64,000 bases of DNA from Williamsia sp. DF01-3 (GTDB lineage Bacteria > Actinomycetota > Actinomycetes > Mycobacteriales > Mycobacteriaceae): the NCBI RefSeq assembly GCF_023051145.1, contig NZ_JALKFS010000002.1, forward strand, positions 62,001 through 126,000. The letters run 5' to 3'. Position 1 is the first letter of the stretch. Each line of letters starts with the position of its first letter. The position numbers were made by a program, and so were the translations under genes. The notes below the pieces were generated by a model, which ran no database searches, had not been told where the DNA came from, and saw only the letters and a list, made by a program, of their open reading frames with translations. Positions 1-8,767 of the stretch are shown piece by piece.

Positions 1-325
1 TGATCGTTCCTGCAGAGCAATACGGGGCGACTGTGGGAAGTGTCGTCACTGTGCCTCGACGTGCGTCCGGGGTGAGTCGTAGCCAGGCTACGAAGCGGCC
101 GAGATCTTCCAAGACCACTGCAGTCCAGTCAATCTGTCGCGAGTGCAAGAAGGTGAAGTAGTCGCGGAGATCGAAGGCATACGAACGCACGGTCGTCGGA
201 GAACGCTCGATCCGTGTCAGGTGAGCGAGGAAGAAATCTACCGGCTCGAGGACCGCGTAGCGCTCATCGAGCACGGTCCACGAGGTGTCGCCGTCGTCGG
301 CATCGAGCACCCGCTGTACCAACAT
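1..325 (-). CDS. Tyrosine recombinase/integrase, N-terminal part, cut by window edge
   Basis: Reading the minus strand from an ATG at 325 gives an open frame of 108 codons that runs off the left edge. The translation reads like the SAM-like core-binding domain of phage-type integrases: a helical start, then SPTTVRAYAFDLRDYFTFL around residues 43-61, then a segment ending in FVAWLR. The catalytic domain with the R-H-R-Y residues would lie outside the window, so activity cannot be judged. Such recombinases move or resolve plasmids, transposons and islands, which fits a window full of resistance operons. Orientation is the same as the unknown protein at 442-1452. The domain call rests on sequence pattern alone. 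Confidence 0.68.
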   Translation of the reverse strand, partial: MLVQRVLDADDGDTSWTVLDERYAVLEPVDFFLAHLTRIERSPTTVRSYAFDLRDYFTFLHSRQIDWTAVVLEDLGRFVAWLRLTPDARRGTVTTLPTVAPYCSAGTI

Positions 326-441
326 GGTGGCTCCGTTCGTAGCCCGACCCGAACACGTGTTTCGGACCGTAGCCGGGGCCACCGACAGCGAACGCGCTCA
401 GTGGGGTCTTGCGACCTGGCTGAACGCGGGTGGTGAGTGCT

Positions 442-1452
442 TCAGGGTTTCGAGGGATAGGTGGACGGCTGGGCCGGAAAGCCGGGGTGCAGAAGATTCT
501 GCAGCCGGTGCAGGGCCGACGTATCCAGTGTCATGTGCTCATACATGCCAAGGGCCCAGTCGTAGTCAGGCGTTGACCACCTGATTGCTGGCAAGTGCTC
601 GGCGTTTTCCCAGCGCAACGGCCACGCCTCTGAGCCCCGAGGCCGCCGCGCGAGGATGCCACGGATACCGCTGCGAGGACTGCCTACGGTTGCTTCGAAT
701 GATCCATCGTCGGTGTACTGGCGTACGTCCTGAACCTCCAGTTCGATGGACACGGGGATCTGCAGTTTCTCAGCGCTAACGTGCTCGCGGAACCACTCGA
801 CTCCCTTCTGGGTGGCCCTGTCCCGTTCGGCCCGCATGAGCGCGTCGCGTTCTTCAATCGACGTGGCGGGCCCATCCCATTGAAAGAAGTCCGTCGAGGG
901 CGGATCGACCACCGCAAACTCGATGTAGGAAACTCTCGTCGCGAAAGCGTCGTTGCGTTGCTCGAGCACCGTCCCGGTGGCAACATCGACAACTAACTGG
1001 ATCGGCGCTGGCTTGTGGGACGGCGGAGCGAGCTCAACTTCCCAGCAGGGCCGACCTAAAAAGTCGATCTCCCTGATCGGTCGGTCTGTGGGGCGCGTGA
1101 AGTCAGAGCCAGTCCATTCATTGGCCGACCGCGTTCGAATCAACACATCCCCTGGGCCGACGTACAGGACACGTCCAAGAGGGGCCCGAACGCACTCGCC
1201 GTTGCTGAATTGCCAGGCACTACTCCCATCGGTCCGGAAAGCTGGTTCACCACTGAGTAATTCGGCGCGAAGACGGTAACCGTGTCGCCACATCCGTACT
1301 GGCGTGTTCGTGTTTACGACCAGTGGTGGTTGACCGGCCCACCCGAAGGTAAAGGTGCGTTGATCATCGGGCACATCTGGACTAACGACGCCGGTCACCG
1401 GAGCACTGGGCCCATCGACCATTGCACTGAGGACCTGTACCCACTCGACCAC
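442..1452 (-). CDS. Hypothetical protein, about 336 aa, no recognised domain
   Basis: The frame can open at GTG 1467, but GGAGG at 1462-1466 lies about nine bases before a GTG at 1452, so I prefer 1452. I do not recognise a domain. The first part (WAGQPPLVVNTNTPVRMWRHG) and the middle (GRPCWEVELAPPSHKPAPIQLVVD) resemble beta-rich soluble proteins in which a cofactor- or lipid-binding LolA/RseB-like fold is sometimes predicted, but this is a guess. No signal peptide or membrane segment is visible. A charged helix near residues 195-220 (ATSIEERDALMRAERDRA) precedes the C-terminal third. Single-gene unit between the recombinase fragment and the arsenic island. Confidence 0.55.
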   Translation of the reverse strand: MVEWVQVLSAMVDGPSAPVTGVVSPDVPDDQRTFTFGWAGQPPLVVNTNTPVRMWRHGYRLRAELLSGEPAFRTDGSSAWQFSNGECVRAPLGRVLYVGPGDVLIRTRSANEWTGSDFTRPTDRPIREIDFLGRPCWEVELAPPSHKPAPIQLVVDVATGTVLEQRNDAFATRVSYIEFAVVDPPSTDFFQWDGPATSIEERDALMRAERDRATQKGVEWFREHVSAEKLQIPVSIELEVQDVRQYTDDGSFEATVGSPRSGIRGILARRPRGSEAWPLRWENAEHLPAIRWSTPDYDWALGMYEHMTLDTSALHRLQNLLHPGFPAQPSTYPSKP

Positions 1453-1825
1453 AACCAACGCCTCCACCCCGCTCGATCCGTCCCTAGGGGCAGACTACGG
1501 GCCCGGGATGGTGAGAACAGAGAACTGGGATCCCCAGGCCAGGCGACTGCGGCAAAGACGTGACCCGCCGACCGCCCATGGGCGACGAGCGCAGCGCTAC
1601 GTCAGAGACGGACTGGATAATCCCGAATAACGCACACCAAGAGCCTGTTTAGCTGCCCGTGGGCTACGTCGACGGCACCCAGCGCGGAACCCAGGGGTAC
1701 ATAGGTTCGATACTATCTCAGGAGGCGCGGGCCGATGAGGTGTGAAAAGCCTGGGTGCCTCTGTGTCTGTCAAGCGATGAAGCGTTCGAATTCTGTTGGT
1801 ACGAACAGTTTGGTTGGCATCTGCG
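1453..1825. other. Intergenic, no gene seen
   Basis: About 370 bases between the unknown protein and arsR. Short open frames exist on both strands but lack ribosome sites or family resemblance. The sequence GATACTATCTCAGGAGG near 1710-1725 looks like a ribosome site but leads into no convincing gene. Confidence 0.4.
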
Positions 1826-2185
1826 CTAGTGGCAGCATGAGGGGTCGAGGACCTGGCGAAGTGCTTGCAGAGCGTCGGTGTGGGCGCTGTAGTAGACGTT
1901 CATGCCTCGGCGTTCGGGGTGGACCATGCCGGCTTTTTTGAGTTGGCCGAGGTGGTGGCTGACCGTCGGTTCGGACAGGCCGACGGCGACCGCTAGGTCG
2001 CAGGTGCACACTTCTCCTGCGGCGTCGGTGAGCAGGATCGACATCAGTTTGATCCGCACTGGATCGGCAAGGGCTTTGAGCCGTAACGCCACTTCCAGGG
2101 CTGCGGCATCATCCATCGGTGATGCCGAGACTGGGGCACAGCAGATGGGCGCGGTCATGTCGATCACCGGCAGTGTCTTGGGCAT
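1826..2185 (-). CDS. arsR: ArsR/SmtB-family arsenic-responsive repressor
   Basis: A 119-residue winged-helix protein of normal family length. The metal-binding helix motif GEVCTCDLA (residues about 56-64) carries the paired cysteines used by ArsR proteins to sense As(III)/Sb(III), and LSEPTVSHHLGQLKKAG is the recognition helix-turn-helix. Further cysteines lie near the N-terminus (ICCAP) and at the very end (PSCCH), which may add a thiol ligand. The gene is divergent from arsI; the 16-bp operator-like sequence at 2205-2220 lies 19 bases upstream of its ATG, so it very probably represses itself and arsI. It is the second ArsR of this island; the other heads the acr3 operon. Confidence 0.9.
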   Translation of the reverse strand: MPKTLPVIDMTAPICCAPVSASPMDDAAALEVALRLKALADPVRIKLMSILLTDAAGEVCTCDLAVAVGLSEPTVSHHLGQLKKAGMVHPERRGMNVYYSAHTDALQALRQVLDPSCCH

Positions 2186-2204
2186 AACTCAATCCTACCC
2201 ACGC

Positions 2205-2220
2205 TATTGACATATGTCGA
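2205..2220. promoter_or_regulatory. Candidate ArsR operator between arsR and arsI
   Basis: TATTGACATATGTCGA, with the perfect 10-bp palindrome GACATATGTC at 2209-2218. Fourteen of its 16 bases recur at 9158-9173 in front of the other arsR, in the form TATTGACAGGTGTCGA. That match and its position between divergent ars genes are the evidence. Confidence 0.6.
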
Positions 2221-2281
2221 AGAGGTCGGCACTCTTGGTCCCGACGGTAGTTTGATGTATGTCTCACAGGTGGAGGAAGTT

Positions 2282-2767
2282 ATGTCCCGTATGCAGTTGG
2301 CACTCAACGTCGACGATCTGGAGCAAGCGGTCGAGTTTTACTCGAAGCTGTTCAATGTTGCTCCGGCCAAACGTAAGCCGGGCTATGCGAACTTCGCGGT
2401 GACCGAGCCGCCGCTGAAGCTGGTGCTGTTGGAGAACCCCGGTAAGGGTGAAACGATCAACCATCTCGGTGTGGAGGTGGAGTCGAGCGACAAGGTGCAC
2501 GCCGAAATCGCGCGCCTGAGTGGCGAGGGTTTGTTCACCGAGGAAGAGATCAACGCGACCTGTTGCTTCGCCACCCAAGACAAGGTGTGGGTGACCGGCC
2601 CGGCAGGAGAGAAGTGGGAGGTCTACACCGTCCTAGCCGACTCGGAGACCTTCGGCACCAGCCCACAGTTGCTGGCCGACAACAATACTCAGGTAGACGG
2701 CGACGAGTCGCCGTCTACGTGCTGCGGTACCTCCCAGACTGCGCAGGTCAGCGCCGCCTCCAACTAG
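2282..2767 (+). CDS. arsI: ArsI/CadI-family vicinal-oxygen-chelate protein (organoarsenical C-As lyase or cadmium-induced CadI type)
   Basis: A 161-residue glyoxalase/dioxygenase-superfamily protein. ArsI cleaves the C-As bond of trivalent organoarsenicals; the actinobacterial homologue CadI is induced by cadmium. Visible features are Gln5, His61 and Glu113 in the positions of the Fe(II) ligands, and the vicinal cysteines Cys94-Cys95 in NATCCFATQDKVW that bind trivalent arsenic. A second CC pair occurs in the tail (STCCGTS). The frame is open from 2207, but GGAGGAAG at 2272-2279 places the start at ATG 2282 and gives the conserved N-terminus MSRMQLALNV. It is divergent from arsR over the shared operator and ends in a hairpin convergent with arsC. 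Confidence 0.85.
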   Translation: MSRMQLALNVDDLEQAVEFYSKLFNVAPAKRKPGYANFAVTEPPLKLVLLENPGKGETINHLGVEVESSDKVHAEIARLSGEGLFTEEEINATCCFATQDKVWVTGPAGEKWEVYTVLADSETFGTSPQLLADNNTQVDGDESPSTCCGTSQTAQVSAASN

Positions 2768-2796
2768 AGCACTGTCAGCTGGCGTTCAACCAACCT

Positions 2797-2826
2797 GTGG
2801 CGGGCACCGGTGTGGTTGCCCGCCAC
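2797..2826. terminator. Hairpin between convergent arsI and arsC
   Basis: GTGGCGGGCA and its exact complement TGCCCGCCAC flank a 10-base loop. There is no T-run, as is common for actinobacterial intrinsic terminators. It lies 30 bases past arsI and 25 bases past the corrected arsC end. Confidence 0.5.
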
Positions 2827-2850
2827 TCGTGCTCAGCCTGGGTCTGGAAG

Positions 2851-3260
2851 TCAGGTGGTGAGGCGGGTGTGTAGGTCGGCGACTCGTGCAGCGATGTCAT
2901 CGCGGACCAGGCGCATCCGTTCGATTCCGTCGATGCCGCGTTCGGAGGGTTCGTCGGTGTCCCAATTTTCGTAGCGGGGTCCGGCGACGACGGGGGTTTG
3001 GCTTCGCGGCCGAGGGTGACCACGACATCCATGTGTGCCAGCAGATCATCATCGATGGCGCGGGGTGTGTTGGCGGAGATGTCTACACCGACTTCGAGGA
3101 GCGATTGGGCCGAGAGTGCGTTGATGGCCGACCCGGGAGCGGTGCCCGCGGAATAGACGTCGACCGAGTTGCCGGCGACCTTGCTCATCAGGCCGGCCGC
3201 CATTTGCGACTTGCCGCCGTTCTTGACGCAGACAAACAGAACACGAGGAGTCGAACTCAT
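2851..3260 (-). pseudogene. arsC: Low-molecular-weight-phosphatase-type arsenate reductase, frameshifted
   Basis: Last gene of the ars operon. It begins at ATG 3260, behind AAAGGA, and opens with PRVLFVCVKNGGKSQMAAG, the P-loop of mycothiol-coupled arsenate transferases. The usual CX5R arginine is a lysine here (CVKNGGKS). The frame is lost at a five-base G run on the + strand (2992-2996). Adding one base restores [16 protein letters not shown] and a C-terminus [14 protein letters not shown] ending at 2851, 136 residues in all. As printed, the frame runs on to 2775 with unrelated residues. One missing base is the only lesion, so a sequencing error or a fresh mutation are both possible. It reduces arsenate to arsenite for Acr3/ArsA export. 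Confidence 0.75.
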
Positions 3261-3307
3261 GATGGCAGGCAATCCTTTTCGTTCGGTGGAGCGCTTGGGT
3301 CTGGTGG

Positions 3308-5101
3308 TCAGTAGCGAATTGGTGTTGGAGTGCGCGCCGTCGATGCTGCTAGGGCCTGTAGGGCGCTGACGCCGACGGGTTCGGTGGGCAGCATGGGGAT
3401 CACGGCAACACGGTGGTGGGCGTCGGTGATGGCCGTAATTTCGTCGAGTTCGGCGTCTGCCCTGCGGGCTAGGAGCGGTGAGGTGGGGTGTGCGGCGGCC
3501 AATGAGTTGTTGATGACCCAGGCCCATGGGGTGATGCCGGCGCGTTGCAGGTCCTGCTGCAGGCCTTCGGCTTCCAGGCGCGGGGTGGTCTCGGGGAGCG
3601 TCACGACTAGTACTTTGGTGTTGTCGGGACTCTGTAACCGCATCATCGGGGTGGTGAACGAGGCGTTCTCACCCATCTGCCGGGTGATCTCACGGTGGTA
3701 GGAGCCGGTCGCATCGAGCAGCAGCAGGGTGTGCCCGGTGGGTGCGGTATCGACGACCACGAAGGTGCGTCGCGATTGGTTGATGACCCGGGAGAAGGCT
3801 TGAAAGACAGCGACTTCCTCGGTGCACGGTGACCGCAGATCCTCGGCCAAGGTGGCGCGGCCCTGCTCGTCGAGGTGGGCGCCTTTGGTGGCCAGCACCC
3901 GCTGGCGGTACTGCTCGGTCGCCTCGGCGGGATCGATGCGTGAGACGGTCAGGTTGTCGAGATCCTCGGTGAGGGTGTCGGTGAGGTGGGCGGCGGGGTC
4001 GGTGGTCGTCAGGTGCACCTGGTGGCCGCGGCCGGCCAGAGCGACTGCGACCGCTGCGGCGATCGTGGTTTTGCCGACACCACCTTTGCCCATGCACATA
4101 ATGAGCCCGTGGCCCTGGGGTTCGAGGTCGTCGATCAGCGCTGCTAGCGGGGCGTCATCGATGCCGGCAGTGATTTCCGGTTCTGTACCGATGTGGCGAT
4201 CAGTGGCGGTCGGAGCAAGCAGACTTGCCAGCGCGTCGAGGCCGACGATGTTGGTGGGTTTGAGGTCGATATGGTCGACCGGCAATGCCCGGAGCTCACG
4301 GGGCAGATCGGCGATGGCTTGTTGGTCTCGGTCGTAGATGGCTTGTGCGAGTGGGTCATCGGTGTCCGGGCGTGGCAGGACGCCGTTGATGACGACGTGT
4401 TGGGTGGTCAGTCCGATGGCGGCGAGTTCGGTGTGGGTGCGGGCGATCTCGGCCAGAGTGGAGTGCTGGGCGCGGGCAACGAGGACGAGGCGGGTGCGGG
4501 CCGGGTCCGCCAACGCGGCGACCGCACCTGCGTACATGGCGCGTTGTTTGTCCAGCCCGGACAGTGGTCCCAGGCAGGAGGGGTTACCTTTGCCGGCGGT
4601 GAGGAAGTCGGTCCATGATCCGGGTAGTTGCAGCAGGCGGATGGTGTGTCCGGTGGGTGCGGTGTCGAACAGCACGTGGTCGAACCGGGCCAAGGTGTTG
4701 TCGTCGTCGGTGAGCAGGGTGGTGAACTCGTTGAACGAGGCGATTTCAGTGGTGCACGAACCGGAGAGCTGTTCGGTGATGGTGGCGAGGTCGGCCTCGG
4801 GGAGCAGGCCGCGGACTGGTCCGATGATGCGTTCTCGGTAGGCGGCGGCAGCTTGTTCGGGATCGATTTCCAGCGCCGAAAGGCCCGGCACGGCAGGGAT
4901 TGTGGTGATGGTGTTGCCGATCGTGAGTCCGAACACCTGGCCGACGTTGGAGGCCGGATCGGTGCTCACGAGCAACACATTCTGGCCGGCGGCGGCCAGG
5001 GTGATGGCCGAAGCGCACGCGATGGAGGTTTTCCCGACACCGCCTTTGCCGGTGAAGAACAGAAAGCGGGGTGCCTGGTCGAGGAATGTGGGGGAAGGCA
5101 C
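3308..5101 (-). CDS. arsA: ArsA arsenite-transport ATPase
   Basis: A 597-residue tandem ATPase, the usual length of ArsA. Each half has a deviant P-loop (FTGKGGVGKTS near residue 16 and CMGKGGVGKTT near residue 335) and the signature DTAPTGHT that couples arsenite binding to hydrolysis. The open frame extends far upstream inside arsD, but the arsD stop (5104-5106) is followed two bases later by GTG 5101, which gives the expected N-terminus VPSPTFLDQAPRFLFFTGKGG. That tight spacing suggests translational coupling. ArsA normally energises ArsB; here the only visible permease is Acr3, so either ArsA partners Acr3 (known in some actinobacteria and archaea) or it depends on a permease elsewhere. 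Confidence 0.92.
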   Translation of the reverse strand: MPSPTFLDQAPRFLFFTGKGGVGKTSIACASAITLAAAGQNVLLVSTDPASNVGQVFGLTIGNTITTIPAVPGLSALEIDPEQAAAAYRERIIGPVRGLLPEADLATITEQLSGSCTTEIASFNEFTTLLTDDDNTLARFDHVLFDTAPTGHTIRLLQLPGSWTDFLTAGKGNPSCLGPLSGLDKQRAMYAGAVAALADPARTRLVLVARAQHSTLAEIARTHTELAAIGLTTQHVVINGVLPRPDTDDPLAQAIYDRDQQAIADLPRELRALPVDHIDLKPTNIVGLDALASLLAPTATDRHIGTEPEITAGIDDAPLAALIDDLEPQGHGLIMCMGKGGVGKTTIAAAVAVALAGRGHQVHLTTTDPAAHLTDTLTEDLDNLTVSRIDPAEATEQYRQRVLATKGAHLDEQGRATLAEDLRSPCTEEVAVFQAFSRVINQSRRTFVVVDTAPTGHTLLLLDATGSYHREITRQMGENASFTTPMMRLQSPDNTKVLVVTLPETTPRLEAEGLQQDLQRAGITPWAWVINNSLAAAHPTSPLLARRADAELDEITAITDAHHRVAVIPMLPTEPVGVSALQALAASTARTPTPIRY

Positions 5102-5103
5102 GG

Positions 5104-5517
5104 TCAGCAGCAACCGCTCGCAGCGGCGGCGCCGGGAGCGCAGCCTCCGCTGGTGTCGGTGAGGGTGAGCAGTCCGGCACCTGCGGCCGGTGCGGTCGCG
5201 GGAGTGTCGACCGGGGCGGTGAGCCCGGCCCAGGAGGCCAGCTGATCGCGGGTGGGGTAGCGGCCGGTCATCGCGGTGACACCGTCCACCAGCACCAGCG
5301 GCAGGCCTTGGGATCCGGAGAGGTGCAAAAATGCGGTGACCGGTTCGCGTTCGGCGAAGGCCATGGGTTCGCTGGCCAGATTGAATCGGGCGATGTCGGC
5401 GCCCTGGGTGCGGAGCCAGTCCAGGTCGGCGGTGAAGGTGATCAGGGCTTGATCGACGTCGTCGCCGCAGACACCGGTGGCACAGCACAGTGCCGGTTCG
5501 AAGATTTCAATTGTCAT
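5104..5517 (-). CDS. arsD: ArsD arsenite metallochaperone
   Basis: A 137-residue protein with the ArsD opening IEIFEPALCCATGVCG. Cys11-Cys12 and Cys17 match the As(III)-binding cysteines that pass arsenite to ArsA. Another set (GGCAP and the terminal SGCC) lies at the C-terminus, as in long ArsD proteins with extra metalloid sites. A GTG at 5526 is also in frame, but AGAAAG sits ten bases before ATG 5517, so I use 5517. It lies between trxB (26-base gap) and arsA (two bases), the usual arsD-arsA order. Confidence 0.92.
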   Translation of the reverse strand: MTIEIFEPALCCATGVCGDDVDQALITFTADLDWLRTQGADIARFNLASEPMAFAEREPVTAFLHLSGSQGLPLVLVDGVTAMTGRYPTRDQLASWAGLTAPVDTPATAPAAGAGLLTLTDTSGGCAPGAAAASGCC

Positions 5518-5543
5518 GTAGTGCACGCTTTCTAACAGGTTGA

Positions 5544-6527
5544 TCAGGCGGTGGTGGCGACGGGCTGGTTGGCAGCAGCGAGGGTGTTGGTGGTGATGTC
5601 GCCGCGGTCGGCGAGCCAGCGTTCGGCGTCGATGGCTGCCGCGCAGCCGGTCCCGGCGGCGGTGATTGCTTGCCGGTAGGTGTGATCGACCAGATCGCCG
5701 GCGGCGAACACCCCATCGATCGAGGTGGCGGTGGTGGGGGGCTGCACTTTCACGTAGCCGGCGTCATCGAGGTCGACTTGGCCGGTGACCAGTGCGCTGC
5801 GCGGGTCGTGACCGATGGCCACGAACATCCCGGTCGCCGCGAGGGTGGTGTGTTCACCGGTGATGGTGTCGCGGACAACGAGTCCGGTGACACTGCCCTC
5901 GCCGAGGACCTCGATGGGTGCGGCGTTGGTGACAAACCGGATCTTGTCGTTGGCTCTGGCGCGTTCGAGCATGATCCGCGACGCCCGGAACTCGGTACGG
6001 CGGTGGACCAGAGTGACGCTGCGGGCGAACCGGGTCAAGAAAGTGGCCTCTTCCATCGCCGAATCACCGCCGCCGACGACCACGATGTCCTGGTCCCGGA
6101 AGAAGAACCCATCACAGGTCGCACACGCGCTCACCCCACGGCCGAGGAGTTCCTGTTCCCCAGGAATGTTCAGGTAGCGCGCTGCGGCGCCCATCGCCAG
6201 GATCACCGCATGAGCGTGGTAGGCCATCCCGCCGACGTGCACTGTTTTGATCGGCCCAGCGAGCTCGAGCTGGTCGACGTCTTCGGTGCGGATGTCGGTG
6301 CCGAACCGTGTTGCCTGCTCGCGCATCTCATCCATCAACTCCGGGCCCGTGATGCCACTGCGGAACCCGGGGAAGTTCTCTACCTCGGTGGTGGTCATCA
6401 AAGCGCCGCCGAACTGGCTGCCCTCGAACAGCAGCGGTGCCAGTTCGGCGCGGCCGGCGTAGATACCGGCGGTGTAGCCGGCGGGCCCAGAACCCACGAT
6501 GATCAGTTCGTGCACGGTGTCGGTCAT
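5544..6527 (-). CDS. trxB: Thioredoxin reductase (NADPH, FAD)
   Basis: 327 residues, full length for the bacterial low-Mr enzyme. The FAD motif [18 protein letters not shown] is near the N-terminus, the redox-active CATC around residue 139, the NADPH motif [10 protein letters not shown] shortly after, and the C-terminal FAD motif DGVFAAGDL. trxB is often found inside ars operons, where it supplies electrons to thiol-dependent arsenate reduction. Here it lies between two arsC genes and arsD with gaps under 30 bases, so it is part of the operon and not the housekeeping copy. Confidence 0.93.
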   Translation of the reverse strand: MTDTVHELIIVGSGPAGYTAGIYAGRAELAPLLFEGSQFGGALMTTTEVENFPGFRSGITGPELMDEMREQATRFGTDIRTEDVDQLELAGPIKTVHVGGMAYHAHAVILAMGAAARYLNIPGEQELLGRGVSACATCDGFFFRDQDIVVVGGGDSAMEEATFLTRFARSVTLVHRRTEFRASRIMLERARANDKIRFVTNAAPIEVLGEGSVTGLVVRDTITGEHTTLAATGMFVAIGHDPRSALVTGQVDLDDAGYVKVQPPTTATSIDGVFAAGDLVDHTYRQAITAAGTGCAAAIDAERWLADRGDITTNTLAAANQPVATTA

Positions 6528-6554
6528 AGCTCTCCTGGTCTAACAATCAGCAGA

Positions 6555-6969
6555 TCAGTGGGCGGCGGACGCGGAGGTGAGTTCGTCGACGAGCGCTTGC
6601 ACGCGGACTTTGATTTCGTCGCGAATCGGCCGGACCGCTTCCACGCCTTGACCGGCGGGGTCGTCGAGGACCCAGTCCCGGTAGCTTTTGCCGGGGAAGA
6701 TTGGGCAGCTGTCCCCGCATCCCATGGTGATCACTACATCAGAGGCCTGCACCGCGTCGGTGGTGAGGATCTTCGGTGTTTGGGCGGTGATGGATACCCA
6801 CCTCGGCCATCGCCTCGACAGCGGCCGGGTTGATGGTGTCGGCGGGGGCGCTGCCCGCGGAGCGGACCTCGATCGCATCGCCAGCCAGGTGGGACAGGAA
6901 ACCGGCGGCCATCTGCGAGCGGCCGGCGTTGTGGACACAGACGAACAACACGCTGGGAGTGGTGGTCAT
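6555..6969 (-). pseudogene. arsC: Arsenate reductase (LMW-PTP type), frameshifted
   Basis: Starts at ATG 6969 behind AAAGGATC with [19 protein letters not shown], the CX5R P-loop of arsenate-mycothiol transferases. The frame breaks near 6790-6793, where GGTATC is followed directly by CATCACC. Adding two bases restores [18 protein letters not shown] in the other frame, and the rest of the protein (ITMGCGDSCPIFPGKSYRDW, then DELTSASAAH) is intact to 6555, giving 138 residues. Unlike most breaks in this window the lesion is not in a homopolymer. A complete paralogue (7018-7671) follows upstream, so loss of this copy could be tolerated. Confidence 0.75.
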
Positions 6970-7017
6970 GGGAGTCGAGATCCTTTCATCAAAGCGAGAA
7001 GACGGTAGTGGGGGAGG

Positions 7018-7671
7018 TTAGGCGGGCACGGGAGTGGTCAACTCGCGCAACAACTCCTGGACTCGGGTGTCGAGGTCGTCACGAATAGCGCGCACCACAT
7101 CGAGGGATTGGCCTTGCGGGTCGTCCAGGGTCCAGTCGAGGTAGCGTTTGCCTGGGTAGATCGCGCAGGCATCGCCGCAGCCCATCGACACGACCACATC
7201 GGCGGCGGCCACAACATCGTCGGTCAGCGGTTTGGGGTACTCAGCTCCCAAATCCAAACCGCTCTCGGCCATCGCTTCGATGACCATCGGGTTGATGGCA
7301 TTGACCGGTGCCGACCCGGCTGAGCGCACATGCACCCGGCCCTGGCCGTAATGGTTGAGAAGTGCTGCGGCCATTTGTGATCGGCCGGCGTTGTGCACGC
7401 AGATGAACAACACCTCAGGCACATCTTTGGGCGCCTCACCCTGGGATTGGGCCAGCGCGGTGAGCCGGTCGGCGGCAAACCGGCCGGCCAAGGTCGGCAG
7501 GTGGTTGTGGATCGTGGAAGTGCGCCGCAGCGCAGTGTAGGACTCGAACACGTAGCGCTCCACCGTTTGCGGGGAGAACACACCCTCGTACTTCTCAGAC
7601 AGAACCGCAGCAGTGCGCGACAGCAGCGCTTGGGGCATCAACAGTTCGGGTTGAGCGCGGTGTTCAGACAT
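7018..7671 (-). CDS. arsC: Arsenate reductase (arsenate-mycothiol transferase) with N-terminal helical domain
   Basis: 217 residues and intact. Residues 1-80 form a helical domain (TVERYVFESYTALRRTSTIHNH) found in front of many actinobacterial ArsC proteins. The catalytic domain follows, with [20 protein letters not shown] and the partner motif MGCGDACAIYPGKRYLDWTLDD. The P-loop cysteine forms the arsenate-mycothiol adduct, then released by mycoredoxin. The start ATG shares one base with the acr3 stop, so translation is probably coupled. It is the only one of three arsC genes here without a frameshift. Confidence 0.9.
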   Translation of the reverse strand: MSEHRAQPELLMPQALLSRTAAVLSEKYEGVFSPQTVERYVFESYTALRRTSTIHNHLPTLAGRFAADRLTALAQSQGEAPKDVPEVLFICVHNAGRSQMAAALLNHYGQGRVHVRSAGSAPVNAINPMVIEAMAESGLDLGAEYPKPLTDDVVAAADVVVSMGCGDACAIYPGKRYLDWTLDDPQGQSLDVVRAIRDDLDTRVQELLRELTTPVPA

Positions 7672-8767
7672 CAGGACTCCTTGGTCACAGACGAGACGGC
7701 GGTGGGGGCGGGGGTGAAGCGTTTACGCAGGGCGAGTGAGACGTACACCAGGCCAACGAGCACCGGGACCTCGATCAACGGGCCGACCACCCCGGCTAAT
7801 GCTTGTCCGGAGGTGACGCCGTAGGTGGCGATAGCCACAGCGATCGCGAGTTCAAAGTTGTTGCCTGCGGCGGTGAACGCGAGGGTGGTGGTGCGTTCGT
7901 AGCCCAACCCCAATGCCGCGCCCAGGGCGTAGCCGCCGCCCCACATGATGGCGAAGTAGGCCAGCAGCGGGAGCGCGATCCGCACCACGTCCCACGGCTT
8001 GGAGGTGATCTGGTCGCCTTGCAAGGCGAAGAGGATGACGATGGTGAACAGCAACCCGTACAGCGCCCACGGGCCGATCTTCGGCAAGAACTTGTCCTCA
8101 TACCAGGTGCGGCCCTTGGCTTTTTCGCCGTAGCGGCGGGTCAAGAACCCGGCGAGCAACGGGATACCGAGGAAGATCAATACTGATTTGGCGATCTGCC
8201 AGGGGAGGCGTCGATGGTGGTTTGTTCCAGGCCGAGCCAGCCGGGTAGCACCGACAGGTAGAACCAGCCCAAGATCGCGAACATGATCACCTGGAATACC
8301 GAGTTGATCGCGACCAGCACTGCCGCGGCTTCGCGGTCACCGCAGGCCAGGTCGTTCCAGATGATGACCATCGCGATGCAGCGGGCCAGGCCGACGATGA
8401 TCAGGCCGGTCCGGTACTCGGGTAGGTCGGGCAACATGAGCCAGGCCAATGCGAACATCAGTGCCGGTCCCAGCACCCAGTTCAACACCAGCGAGCCGAT
8501 CAGCAGCTTGCGGTCACCGGTGACGGTGTCGAGGCGGTCGTACCGCACTTTCGCCAAGACCGGGTACATCATGATCAGCAGTCCGATCGCGATGGGCAGG
8601 GAGATGCCATCGATCTCGACCGCGCTCACCACATCGTCCAGGCCCGGAATCATTCGGCCCAACAGTAGGCCGGCGACCATCGCCACTCCGATCCATACCG
8701 GCAGGAACCGATCCAGGGTCGACAGTTTGCCGACCACGGCCGGGTGCTCGGCGGTGCTCTGGCTCAT
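7671..8767 (-). pseudogene. acr3: Acr3-family arsenite efflux transporter, frameshifted
   Basis: The two halves of one Acr3 permease (BASS superfamily, ten membrane helices) lie in adjacent frames. The N-terminal half starts at ATG 8767, which overlaps the arsR stop (ATGA). It contains ARCIAMVIIWNDLACGD, including the conserved cysteine of Acr3. The C-terminal half contains FTAAGNNFELAIAVAIA, another family hallmark. The break is at a four-base G run on the + strand (8202-8205). One added base restores SPWQIAKSVLIFLGIPLLAG and a 365-residue protein of normal length. As printed, the cell would lack its arsenite exporter although the rest of the operon is kept, so a sequencing error should be considered first. 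Confidence 0.82.
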
